Source: Diadema setosum (Eukaryota > Echinodermata > Echinoidea > Diadematoida > Diadematidae). From it: DNA of 64,000 bases. Below, in pieces: positions 49,880 to 61,030 of the stretch. The stretch spans positions 5,212,289 through 5,276,288 of the forward strand of contig CM067067.1 of NCBI GenBank assembly GCA_033980235.1, written 5' to 3'. The translations under genes were made by a program, and so were the position numbers. A model generated the notes under the pieces. The model worked only from the letters and a program-made list of their open reading frames with translations. It searched no databases and was not told the DNA's origin. The stretch's first letter is position 1, and the number at the start of each line of letters is the position of its first letter.

Positions 49880-52800
49880 ATGGCGGCGACCAAACATCAC
49901 CACCTGTTTTTCCTACTTCTTATCAGCGTGCTGATTGGCAGATCGATTCAACAAGTAAGCAATTCCGTAAAGTTTAATGCTGGCATTTACCTAATTCTAT
50001 TGTACTGTAAACAATATTCGCCCGCTTATTCTCACATTTTTATGTCATCCGCTTTAATCCAACGGCGTTGTGCAGCGTCAATACCATGAATAGTGAAGCG
50101 TTTCCTTTTCTTATTGTTTGTTTATTCAAAAAGATGTAACTTTTGACTAAGCTAGCAAACAAATGTGGTAATGATCACTTCACGTTTATTTAACAAGTGA
50201 ATGGTGTCAAAATCTGCCTGGTTTAGACAATCGAGCCCAGGCGCACAGCTGTGGTGCATGATGTATGTAACTTGAGTCGTATACGAAGCTTGTGCTAGAA
50301 GTACATTATGAAGCTGATTGTGTGTATTTGTGTTACTGGCTATGATTCCTTCTGTTTTCTGTCGTCCAAGCATGTATTGTCAGTAAATTGGATTATTGCA
50401 ATGGGTTATTATATGGACTCCCTGATTCTCAAGTTGGGCGCCTGCAGCGAGCCCAAAACTCCTGCGCAAGGCTTATCTGTAACAAACCTAGGTTCTCAAG
50501 GATTACTCCTCTTTTGAAAGACTTACACTGGCTTCCGATTCGTAAACGAACATTGTTTAAGATTTTGTTGATTGTATATAAGTCACTCATCGGTCAAGCC
50601 CCAAGGTACATATCCGAATTATTAGTATTTAAACCTCATAGACACACTCACAATTTGCGCAGTTCTAAGGACACTCTTCTCTTACAAATTCCAACATGTA
50701 AAACAAAAGTAACACTGGGAGACAGAGCATTTTGCCTGTGCAAATGATCTACCATTAGAAATGATCTACCATTAGAAGTCCGGAAATCCCCAACCGTAGC
50801 AGTCTTTAAATCGCAGCTCAAAACACATCTTTTCATTTAATTTTTCATTATTATCAAGCACATCAGAAACTTTTGCAGCGCAGAAGAATATATGTCTATC
50901 AATTCTATCGATTTTGCGCTTTATAAATTGATATTTTATTATTATATTATTATTTTGTGTCGAGCGAGTGACACCCTTTAGTATCATTTTTATATTTTCA
51001 ACGATCTATGTCCTTTCATCTTAATCGAAGCAACCCACATTTTGACCAGAATTTACTGCTACACAGTTAAGTCATGTCATCTACAAATGGATCGCAAAGT
51101 TCAAGTTCAGCATAACCCCGTCGACTAACAATGGAAAACGTGCCTTGATACAATCACAATAGTGTTCTCTGTATTCATAGTCTGTAACCATGGACAAGAT
51201 TTCGATACATGTTCAACAAAGGAATTTTTGTTATAAGACCATAATACTCTTCGCTATGAGCTTCTAATTGAGTCAGTGCATTACGTGTTATGTTACACGC
51301 AATTACTTGTTTTTACACACTGTCATAATTGTTGTTGTTGTTGTTGTTGTTTTTTTTTTTTCATATTGCCAAATCATCCGTAGTGTGTGGGACCTGAAGG
51401 CCCTCAGGGACCCTCAGGAGATGAAGGTGACCAGGGGTCCGGGACCAGCGACACTTGGTATGACGTCATGCTGGCCAACAAAAATTGGAGACAGTGTACA
51501 TACGATTGGGCATCGGGATCGGACAACGGAGCCGTTTACGTGAGCGTCTCAATCTGAAGCATTATGAAGATGCACATGATTGTCATCTCCTGGTTTCGGG
51601 GTTCTTTGCAATATATATATTTTAACTGCTGAATAATTTCTATGAAATCAAGCAGTCCTCATTTTTGTTGCAAGTTGTTCCTTGATCATATTCAGTTTTG
51701 TTAAAGAATAAAGGGTAATAGGGGATAGATCGTTATAGAAAGAGCACTTTACAAGAAGAAAAGGTTCTTTGACATAGGTTTGCATGGGTTACAATACAAA
51801 CCGCATGCTGCATTTGATTAGAAATTGGACAGCCCACTACACCGTGAAAACGTATCGATTGTTTTTCTGATTGCCAATTTGGCGTCTCTTCATGCTCTTT
51901 TCTTTTCATCGTAGTCGTGTTCGTTTACGAAGAACTCGGCTACGTCTTCGCTCTTCGTCGCCTTCAGTGGCTGCACCCGTCTCTCTGGATGCCACGGCTG
52001 CTGCTGCCGATGGTTCTTCACCTTCAACGGTGCCGAGTGTAGCAACCCACAAGTCATCGATGGCACCGTGTACATGGCCCACTACAGCAGCGCCGACTTG
52101 CATCGACACAGAACGATATCAGGTGCGTTGTTCTCCGGTTTTTTTTGTTTTCATTCCGTTTTCTTTCTTTTTCTCTATTGTCTTAGATCAAAAAAAAAAA
52201 CAAAACAAAACACAGGTTCGACTTGATGATAAATGTGTGGATGATAATGATACTGAAGATATCAATGTTCGAGAACCGTGATATTGTGGATAAGACGCTG
52301 AAAGGGGGGGGGGGGAGAGATAATCACCGACCGTATTAAATTAATTACCCAAGTTCATCAATCCATGGTAAAAGGAAAAAAAAAAAGATATGGCAGGACC
52401 CTATTAGACAGGTGACACGACATTTTGCTCCGGTCTTATTTTCTCCAAAGACTTAGGGTGAGGGTTAGGATTGTGAAAGGGATTTAGATTACGTTCGATG
52501 TAAAGATCAAGATTAGGGTTGGGGTGATGTTTCTGGATAGAATTTATGTTTGGGTTAGACCCCGTTTACAGTGCGAGGCTCGGCCGCGGCCGAGCCGCGG
52601 CCGAGGCCAGCCCCGCTTCAGTGTAAACGCGCAAAAGGCCAAATGCGAGGCCAAAATTGGCCTCGCATTTGGCCTCGCTCAGGAGGTGGAACGCAAACTG
52701 GGCCAAATGCGCGGCCAATTTTAGTCTGGCTTGGACCCCGTTTACAGTACGGGGCCGGGCTCGGCCGCGGCTCGACCGCGGCCGAGCCCGGCCTCAATTG

Positions 52801-54173
52801 CGCGGCCGAGCCTCGCAATTTTGTCCGTTTACACTGCTGGGCTCGGCCGCGCTTTAATTCAAACCTTTCAATATTTTGTCGTAGTAGCGCTCTGCTTGTA
52901 AACAAACGCAATTTGGTATAGTCTGGTTTTCAGATCCTTTGCAAACTGGATTCCGTTGCGACGAAGTCGCCGTTCGGGCAAAGGCCTTTGCCGAAGGAAA
53001 AATCCTTTGCAGGACAAAACCACCTTAAACTATACTAGTTGTCGACGTTGAGGGGGTTAATATCGTGAATAGGGAAATAGTACGGGCAGAGGGTCTGGAA
53101 GGCAGACTACAATTGGCCGCGCATTTGGCCCAGTTTGCGTTTACACCAAGAAGAGGCCGGGCTCGGCCGCGGCTCGGCCGCGGCCGAGACCACCTCCAGA
53201 GCGAGGCCGAATGCGAGGCCAATTTTGGCCTCGCATTTGGCCTTTCGCGCGTTTACACTGAAGCGGGGCTGGGCTCGGCCGCGGCCGAGACCACCTCCAG
53301 AGCGAGGCCGAATGCGAGGCCAATTTTGGCCTCGCATTTGGCCTTTCGCGCGTTTACACTGAAGCAAGGCTGGGCTCTGCCGCGGCTCAGCCGCGGCCGA
53401 GCCTCGCACTGTAAACGGGGTCCGTCAGATCCTCTGCCCGTACTATTTCGCTATTCACGAATTAACCCCCTCAACGTGGAAAACTAGTATAGTTTAAGGT
53501 GGTTTTGTCCTGCAAAGGATTTTTCCTTCGGCAAAGGCCAATTTTGGCCTCGCATTTGGCCTTTTGCGCGTTTACACTGAAATGAAGGAGGGCTCGCCGC
53601 GGCTCGATCTTTCGTCCCTGTTTTGACAAAAAGATAATCACTCTGTCTTGCAAAAGAAATAAGGAATAACGAAAAAAGGAAGAAAAACACGAGAAAGGAG
53701 ATTTTGAAGAAGTTCGAGGAGAACAAGAAATAGCAGGAAAAAAAGGAAGGGTGATACAAAAAGGTGATGAAATTGGAGAAGATGGTAAGGACAGTAATTT
53801 TGATGGTGATGATGATGATATGAATATAGTAATGGTAAATATAATATACAGTGGTTCCGGGTGTGGTGATAGTGTGGCCAATCGAAGTGGAGATGACGGT
53901 ATGACAGTTTTATGCCAATTTCAGTCGAGGCGAATATTCTGTATAAAGGTGACCTTACTGTGCATATGACAGCTATCCACAGAACTCTTTATGTCTCCTC
54001 CATTTGGTCAGGGTTAAGGTTGATTCGATAATAATGGTTCGGAGAGACAGCGATATCGATATCAGCAGCGGTGACTACAACGGGACGATGGCGGCAGTAT
54101 AGGGGCAACAGAATAACAAAATACAACAATCAAAGCAGAATACACAAAGTAACAAATCAAGGACATCCTGTTA

Positions 54174-54215
<42 letters not shown>

Positions 54216-54635
54216 GATAACAAAGCTGTTTGTAAAGTGCAAAATAATTTTTTGGTGATAATAATTCACAAATTCATCACATTAATTGAAATAGGATGAT
54301 GCCCTTTACACAATAGGGATATCAAATGACTCAATTCTACTTCAAAAGAGATATGTATGCTGTTACAAATATTGAACTGATCCATATAATTGATGATTGC
54401 AGCGGACGTGAGGTTGTTGGGGATTAAAATGATATGTTTAAAAGAATTTTGATGTCTTTTGAATTATTTTGTATCCACTTACGCAGGTATATGTGACGGC
54501 CTCGCAGCGGGAGACATCACTGTTGCATTCAATGTGGGAGCTTGCAGTGGCTACGGCTATTTTGACTGTTACACTGGATGGAATAGCATTTCGAGGATCA
54601 TTATCGAAGAATTACCGGCATCGCCCTACAGCTAG
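49880..54635 (+). CDS. CTHRC1-like secreted protein, gene B
   Basis: Exons 49880-49954, 51384-51539, 51915-52122 and 54487-54635, identical in length and phase to gene A, encode 195 residues ending in TAG. The start AAAATGG gives MAATKHHHLFFLLLISVLIG, a signal peptide. By hand count about 12 of 195 residues differ from gene A: seven in the signal peptide, one in exon 2, three in exon 3, one in exon 4. All cysteines match. Three of the five mature differences change tyrosine or histidine to phenylalanine or the reverse (LYVAF/LFVAF, RWYF/RWFF, GYHDC/GYFDC). Intron 1 gained a LINE fragment and intron 3 a GC-rich foldback. An upstream ATG at 49852 is out of frame and is not the start. Confidence 0.93.
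50355..50960 (+). mobile_element. 5'-truncated L2/CR1-clade LINE fragment
   Basis: The translation from about 50361 reads SKLDYCNGLLYGLP, then RLQRAQNSCARLI, ITPLLKDLHWLPI and APRYISELL. This is the conserved C-terminal end of L2/CR1-type reverse transcriptase proteins. After CLCK the frame hits TGA at 50746 beside a local duplication of ATGATCTACCATTAGA, and continues with LPLEVRKSPTVAVFKSQLKT in another frame. A 3' end with GCGCTTTATAAATTG and ATT repeats follows. It is dead and inserted in intron 1 of gene B only. Confidence 0.85.
52558..53612. mobile_element. GC-rich nested foldback element in intron 3 of gene B
   Basis: A 33-bp end starting GACCCCGTTTACAGTGCGAG (52558-52590) has a perfect inverted copy at 53390-53422. 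Within and beyond it, arms of about 112 bp (52983-53096 and 53426-53539) are inverted copies, two 101-bp direct repeats run from 53180, and CGGCCGCGGC and AATTTTGGCCTCGCATTTGG recur. A second GACCCCGTTTACAG start near 52738 shows nesting. Open frames here come from GC-rich repeats with no homology to a protein. Confidence 0.8.
54175..54212. repeat. (CA)n microsatellite
   Basis: About 17 CA units in intron 3 of gene B. Confidence 0.95.
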
Positions 54636-54745
54636 TTCGAGAACGAAATGCATCAACGGAAAATACTCATACATTCGAAACTAAAGCGTTCTTCAAATAC
54701 CAGCACTTATCATGTTGTGTTGTATAATCATTCTACCCTATCTTA

Positions 54746-54751
54746 AATAAA
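54746..54751 (+). terminator. Candidate poly(A) signal of gene B
   Basis: AATAAA about 110 bases after the TAG, the first canonical hexamer downstream. Confidence 0.5.
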
Positions 54752-56366
54752 CCTGAGATTCTGCCATGTGGAAATGCTACCCAAACAAGACTTAACAAAG
54801 TTTCACTGACTCAAAAAGGAAATAAAAGAAAAAAGAAAGTAATGAGAATGATATGCAATGGTACTTTAAGGGCGAATACTGATAAATTATTTTGTGACAA
54901 AAATTAATGTATTCTTCGAAAAAATTGCCTTTATCGCTTACATCTATATCAACATAATTAAATTGTGTATAAACTTGACAGAAATAATCTACATTATGAC
55001 TTGAAAAAAAATGATTATGTGCATTGGTAAAATACTGGACAGGTAAGTAACTATCAGTTACCTACAAGCAGAACAGTATTTGCTATGGAAACTTATTTTT
55101 CACAGATCCTATACAAAACTGGAATTCTTTAGACAAAACTATAGAGGAGACAGGTATAGTAAACCGATTTAAGCTACTCGTTAGAATGTTTATACTTCAT
55201 TTTTACTGAATCTATCAAAATATCTCTTCTACTTTCTCATTTACCGGTATATCCACAGACTGTAGTAATTAATGTTGACTAACGTAGTCATACAATTTAA
55301 CATGTACATATTCATTTGTATATAGTGTACATAATATCCACAAATGTTACAATGCTTGTCATTCTGATATGCATTGTTGAATAATATTACGTATCTATCA
55401 TCTTTAACGTCCCGATCGTCAGTGGGTCTAAAAAGCTAAGCTTCCTATTGTAGATGAGTTTTCTACATTGTTTTGTCTGTACAATCTTGTAATCACATTA
55501 ACGCAATTCCTGTTTTTTCTCTCTTTCTTCACAAATGGAGTGTAACATATCATGTCACGTACTTGAATTATATTTCGAATACGAATAATTATGAACTTTT
55601 CGTATATTTTGTATTGTATATTCAGCATCAACGTGATAATAATTTCATTGCCATTATCTTTCCGTAACACTTAATAGCATTCACTTCAAGAAGCCCCCCC
55701 CCCCCCCCAAAAAAAAAAAAAAAAAAAATCGCTGAGGAGAGAATATTTTTATATGGTTTTTGTTTTGACACTAGGAAATTTTGAAAATTAGACACGGTCT
55801 CAAATGGACTACGTTTACATTTCTACACCTTTTTTTGACACCTCGTACGATCTTTAACGAAACAGGATGGTCAATTTTAACAAAATTATCAAAAACTGCA
55901 TTTCAGTGGTCTGGTGCTCTATATGTTTTGTATTATTATTTTTTCCTGTTCGTTGTTAATGTTTGTAATGTAGAGGTATGAATTCCCTTCCCTGTTAGTA
56001 TTACGAATGTTTATTTTGGTTGCAGTACATTCGAAAGCATCGTCATTGCTAACTTTATTACTTGCTCTCAAATTAGCAACATACTGTACTTGCTGAAGGA
56101 AAATTTCTGTGTTTTTTTTTTCTCATGTTGTCAAATTTGTGCATTCGTTGTTTTCTGATTTTGAGCAGACCTAATAAACTTATCCAATCCATCTATCTAA
56201 TCTTTCTCCTGTCTAGGATATGAAGTCAAGTAGACCGGTTCTGTAATGTATTCAAATATTGTGCATTTTTAGTTTAAAAAAAAAAGTTTACTCAACAACC
56301 AAAAAGTTTGCTGGAGGTGTGTCCTTCCAAACAGCAACAAAGTGAATAGGCGGTTTTCGAGATATA

Positions 56367-56415
<49 letters not shown>

Positions 56416-58529
56416 GACATACTGAGTACTTAAATACTTCAACGGCGTCGGCGGGCGGGTCCTCAACCCGCCCACCGACAGGAATTGCGTTACCCTGCAC
56501 TTCGGTGCAGGAATAGACAGGAGATGTCTGTTTTCCCTAAAACCTATCCCTTTTTCCTGTGACTATCTGATTTGTAGATATTAATGGAAAATGTAATAAA
56601 TATATATATAAATATTTTTTTTTTTTACTAATTGGTAGTAGTGTATGTTCGGTAGCTAAGTTTCCGTAATTAATTAAATAAATGTATATTTTGGACCAAA
56701 TTGCCCACCCGGCAGAGAGCTCCATAAATTTAAAAGAATAACAACATCATACATAAAGCCCTAACTTAAAAAGTAGGCTTTTACTCAGTACGAAGGTCAT
56801 TCATATTTTCATCTACACATTTTACAACGTCTGATAGCACCATTCGTCATATTTCTGTCTCTGATAGTCTCTCGTTAGAATGGAATAACATACTGCCAAA
56901 TGATAGTTCATTGAAACAAAAGAAAGTTTTGCTTGTTTGTATTCTTTCGTTTACATAGATACAATTTATGTAGGTAGAGATTTGTCTTTTGATAGGCATA
57001 TAGCCATGAAATGCATATCGCAATACAAGTAGATAGAAATATGTAGGCCTACATATACACAAAAGTGGATATTTCCTTTATTCTTCCATAATTGCTAGTG
57101 ATAAGGTCAAGGTCTTCTGAAGATGCTCCTTCAGGAAGGCTCAGAGTTTGACGTTTCCTTGATGGTTTGTCTTCCGATGTAGTTTGATTTCCTCTTGAGC
57201 ATGGATTTCACAACAGCGCCAAGTCAGACACGGTAAATTCCTGAATTTTTATGACCTATTTATATGTTCATACGCAATGCCTGTCCCAAAAGCTACAACT
57301 CATGTGTCATCTTTGTTTCAGGTGGCAAAATATTACGATCGTTCATCTCTTGGTAGGCATATGCAGCTACAACCCTGACGGGAAAGAAAATCAATTTTCT
57401 TTTTTTTTTTTTGGCAGGGGAGGGGGTACAAACGAAACCCTCTTGAATCGATTGCGGGTAAACTTTCGACTGTTGGCGCATTGTCCGAGGTTTGCAATTT
57501 GGAGTCAGCTCGTAGTGGCACGAGTCGCGGCCGATACTAGATGTCACGTGACCATGCACCCAGACATCCGATAAGTTGGGGATTGTTCAAGACGCACATA
57601 TTCAAATAAAAAAAAAAGTAGATGGAAAGGATAGCTGATATCCAAGCTCATAATCTTCATTTCTGTTAGAACAGGTAGCCTATAACTACCTTGCTGAGTC
57701 TAGCAGGATACCCGGAATGACTATGTCTGCTGATGACATCAAAAGCAGTTAGTCTGGCAATTATTCTTTTTCTTTTTAGAGAATATGCAAATTTGGGAGA
57801 TGTCATCGAGAGAGTCGTCAATATGAGGTATTTATTAATTGATATCATGAGAATCGTAGAGAATTTGGGCTTAAGTGGTTGAACAGTTGTTTGAACATAC
57901 AAAAGTCGTACAAAATAGCCTCTGTTCGTTTTTACTCTGCATGAAAAGCTTGGACTTCAAGTCCCCGCAGAAATGTCAAACTTCACATTTTAAAAATTAT
58001 TCTATCAGGACTCTGATTCCACAGAGATGCGAATAATCAGGATTGTCAGATTAATCAATATTGCTTCTTCCTATTCTCTTCCTCTTCCTTCCCGTTGTCT
58101 TCTTTTTTCTTTGTCCTTTCTTTGATTTTTTTTTTCCTTTTTCGGTATTTTGTTTAACATAAACATGGTAAAAACACAAAATCATCAAGGCAATCCCATT
58201 GAAGGGAATTGATTTTCATCAAGTGTCAATACAGATAACTGAAAACAATAGCACGCAAACGCGCATGCGCCACTCCGTGATGCCTTCACGCTGTTACGAA
58301 AGATGTCTATTTGGGTCAGCAAAGTATTCTCCGAGAAGTTCATGTGTTTTTACATTACACAAACGAAACCAATGATTGGCCTGAGCAATGTGGGAATGTT
58401 GATGAATGATGAATTCTGAAAAGCAAAGGGATATAGTTTTCTAGACCTCTTGTTGATGTGATACTTGGACGCATTAAGTAAAAGGAGATAGTCAGGCGGA
58501 CGCTGTGCACTGATTTATTGAGAATAATA
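54752..58529. other. Intergenic DNA between gene B and pseudogene C
   Basis: To about 56240 parts align with the flank of gene A (55731 onward), so the duplicated block extends here. Also present: poly-C plus poly-A (55685-55728), (TA)n at 56361-56413, a G+C-rich patch near 56440-56500, and a complex stretch at 57420-57570 including GTCACGTGAC. No exon is supported. Confidence 0.5.
58258..58272. promoter_or_regulatory. NRF1-type palindrome upstream of pseudogene C
   Basis: ACGCGCATGCGCC matches the GCGCATGCGC core of NRF1-type promoter sites, about 260 bases before the start of C. CpG-containing palindromes are rare in this window. Confidence 0.3.
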
Positions 58530-60713
58530 ATGGAGCAACAATCTCAATGGAATACGAGGAACTCTGCTTTAATACTTACCAGCGTTGTTCTGATTTTGCG
58601 CGGAGTGGCGGATGGGGCTCGGTAAGATAAATCATTTATTTATGTCATTCTTTTTCTTTTGCTTCGGTACGATATTTCATTCCTTAGTGTTTTTATTCAC
58701 TCACATCATTCCTTTCTGTCTTCCACTCTCTTCTTCGCTCAATGCATTAATCCTTTTCTTTGTTTCTCCTCTTTCCTGCCCTTATCTCTTGACTATCTTT
58801 CCCTTTCTTATTTAAAACCATTATTTCTATTATGCTTAATCAACAAGTTTCACTCCGTAAAGAGGTTAAGGTCGTTAGTAGTGATTTTTATCATGATGTA
58901 CGGATCAACTCCGAGAATCCATTATACTACCCTTTTATTCAGGCCAAGTTACAATTTCATCCTCAAGAGTATCTGTGTCTTGAAATTGTACATGCCATTA
59001 CATTAATCCCTGATACGTACGTGGAAATAAAATGTTCCCGAATGAAATGAAATGATTTCATACCGTCAATCGAACAACATCCACTTGATCCTCCATTCGT
59101 TATCACGTCTTTCTTGGCCACGAGATCTAGTATACAAAAGGCCTCTGATATGGTCAGTGGATGGAAAAAAGAAAAAACGTGCATCCTCATGCTTTTTTAC
59201 TAGAGGCCTTCGGAGATGATTATTTTGAGATCTAGATATATTTGTATACCAAAATAATGTCCGAAATAATAGTGACAATCGTGTGAAAAGCTAAGCAGTG
59301 TAAGGAATTTTAGATTAAATAGAATCAGGGAATGACGAGCAGGACCTTAACCTACTAGTAAATCGATGTGAACTCATTCAGAAAAAAAAAAATACGATGA
59401 CTGTTACCACACTTTCATATCCAGTGGTGTTTATAATTTGCAGTCCTGCGCTATAGGACCACCTACCTGATCCTCCGGGCCAACCAGGTCCCCAGGGCCC
59501 CACAGGGAGTGGCTGATCCGGAGAGCTATTGCCCTACAATAACTGGAAGCATTATGGTACTCGCAGAGGGTTCAGATTCAGCATCCATCTACGTAAGTCA
59601 GTTTCGTCCATCATTAGGAAGTGAGAATCATGACTTGTTCTCACCCGGTCTCATAAAATATCTTTCTAGGTTATCAAGACGCATTGTTCGGTGCATGCAA
59701 GGAAAATCTTCTATTCTTGTTTTTTTTTTTTTTTTTGGGGGGGGGGGTGTAAAGAAAATATGGTTTGCCATTAAAAAAGAAACAAGTAAATGTCTGTCAA
59801 CTGCCTTTCGTTACTGGTGAAAATAATGTATCATTATGCTCTCATTACAAATACACACACATACACATCTTTAATATGGTATTTGATACTACTGCTATCA
59901 TGATATTATAATCAAACTGTGTAGAAGGCCTGACAGATCCAGAGACAGACCCATCGTGCTAATCTTATAATATTGCTTTAGGACTCGTCATCTATTCACA
60001 CCTCATAAATGTGCTCAATATGAGTGGCTTCTGCTAGGACGCATTAGAGACAAACTGGCATGAACGAACAGAGGAGTCGGCAAACACACAACAATGCGTG
60101 CATCTGTTTGTTTGCATACAAGTTTGCATAATTATCAATGTGAAATGCCCCCCGAATTTTCTGTCAGTGTTTAATGTAACATACACAAATCGAAGACGTT
60201 CAATATTCTGTTTCCAGTTAGCACATAAAATAAAAGCAGATGTAAGCCAGTTATACATCTCTCATCTACAAATTCTCTCACCTCAGACCTGCACTTTCAA
60301 CAAACTCGAGTCGGACTCTGCTCTTTGGGTGTACTATGGCGGAAACCTTCGCCTCTACAGCTGTGACTCGTGTTGTGCTCGCTGGCACTTCACTTTCGAC
60401 GACAACGAGTGCTCGCCGATCACCGTCGACGGGGTCGTCTACAAGACTAACACCTATTACATGAACCTCCATCGACACCGTAGCATACAAGGTATGAATG
60501 TACAATCATAAAGATGGGAAGGGAAAGAGGCGGACTGGGTTTTGTTAAGAAATATCACCAATTATTACCAGAAGCAGGAAAAATAGAATTACGAAAATTA
60601 TGGGTGACGAGAAAGACATGATCTCATGTTCCCAACAATAAACTATACTTTTATACCGTTGACTTTACTATGCACCCCTTTTCAGTCAAATAATAATAAC
60701 AATAACAACAATA

Positions 60714-60804
<91 letters not shown>

Positions 60805-61030
60805 ATATATTATTTCCTTGCAGTCTCATTTTTTTTTTTCTTCAAATCTTGTTTCCTCATGCCAGGCTACTGCCACAGTCTTGGGGCCGGAAGTATCGAT
60901 GTTAAGTTTATATGGTGGGTACGTGTAACGGATACGGCTCCTCGGATGCCTACACGGGTTGGAACAGCGCCTCTCCTGCCTCTCGTATATGATCATCAAG
61001 GTGGTACCGGCATCGCCGTATGGGTACTAG
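58530..61030 (+). pseudogene. CTHRC1-like gene C with several frame disruptions
   Basis: The four-exon plan is kept: 58530-58621, 59444-59592, 60287-60491 and 60866-61030. Exon 1 has a hydrophobic signal-like run (ALILTSVVLIL), but its donor leaves phase 2 while exon 2 expects phase 0. Exon 2 starts SCAIGPP, meets TGA at 59468, shifts into a collagen frame (PPGQPGPQGPTGSG) ending at TGA 59514, and ends in yet another frame with LAEGSDSASIY. Exon 3 is fully intact (CTFNKLESDSALWV, CCARWHFTFDDNECS). Exon 4 shifts near 60914 and again before TGA 60990; the final frame gives MIIKVVPASPYGY and TAG. Intact splice sites and exon 3 suggest recent decay; assembly error remains possible. Confidence 0.8.
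60714..60802. repeat. Self-complementary (AC)n(AT)n(GT)n compound microsatellite
   Basis: About 12 AC, 16 AT and 15 TG units in a row, so the whole tract can fold on itself. It lies in intron 3 of pseudogene C. Confidence 0.95.

Noticed and set aside
49852..49880. Upstream ATG as the start of gene B
   Set aside because: It opens a frame without a hydrophobic core; the ATG at 49880 gives a signal peptide aligned residue by residue with gene A and shares its AAAATGG context.
52571..53487. Long Arg/Pro/Ala-rich frames on both strands
   Set aside because: Produced by CGGCCGCGG-type inverted repeats; near-identical frames on both strands show they follow from the repeat structure.
60098..60511. 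A 137-codon single-exon gene
   Set aside because: Its second half is exon 3 of the CTHRC1-like copy C; the first half precedes the CCTCAG acceptor and is intron read-through.
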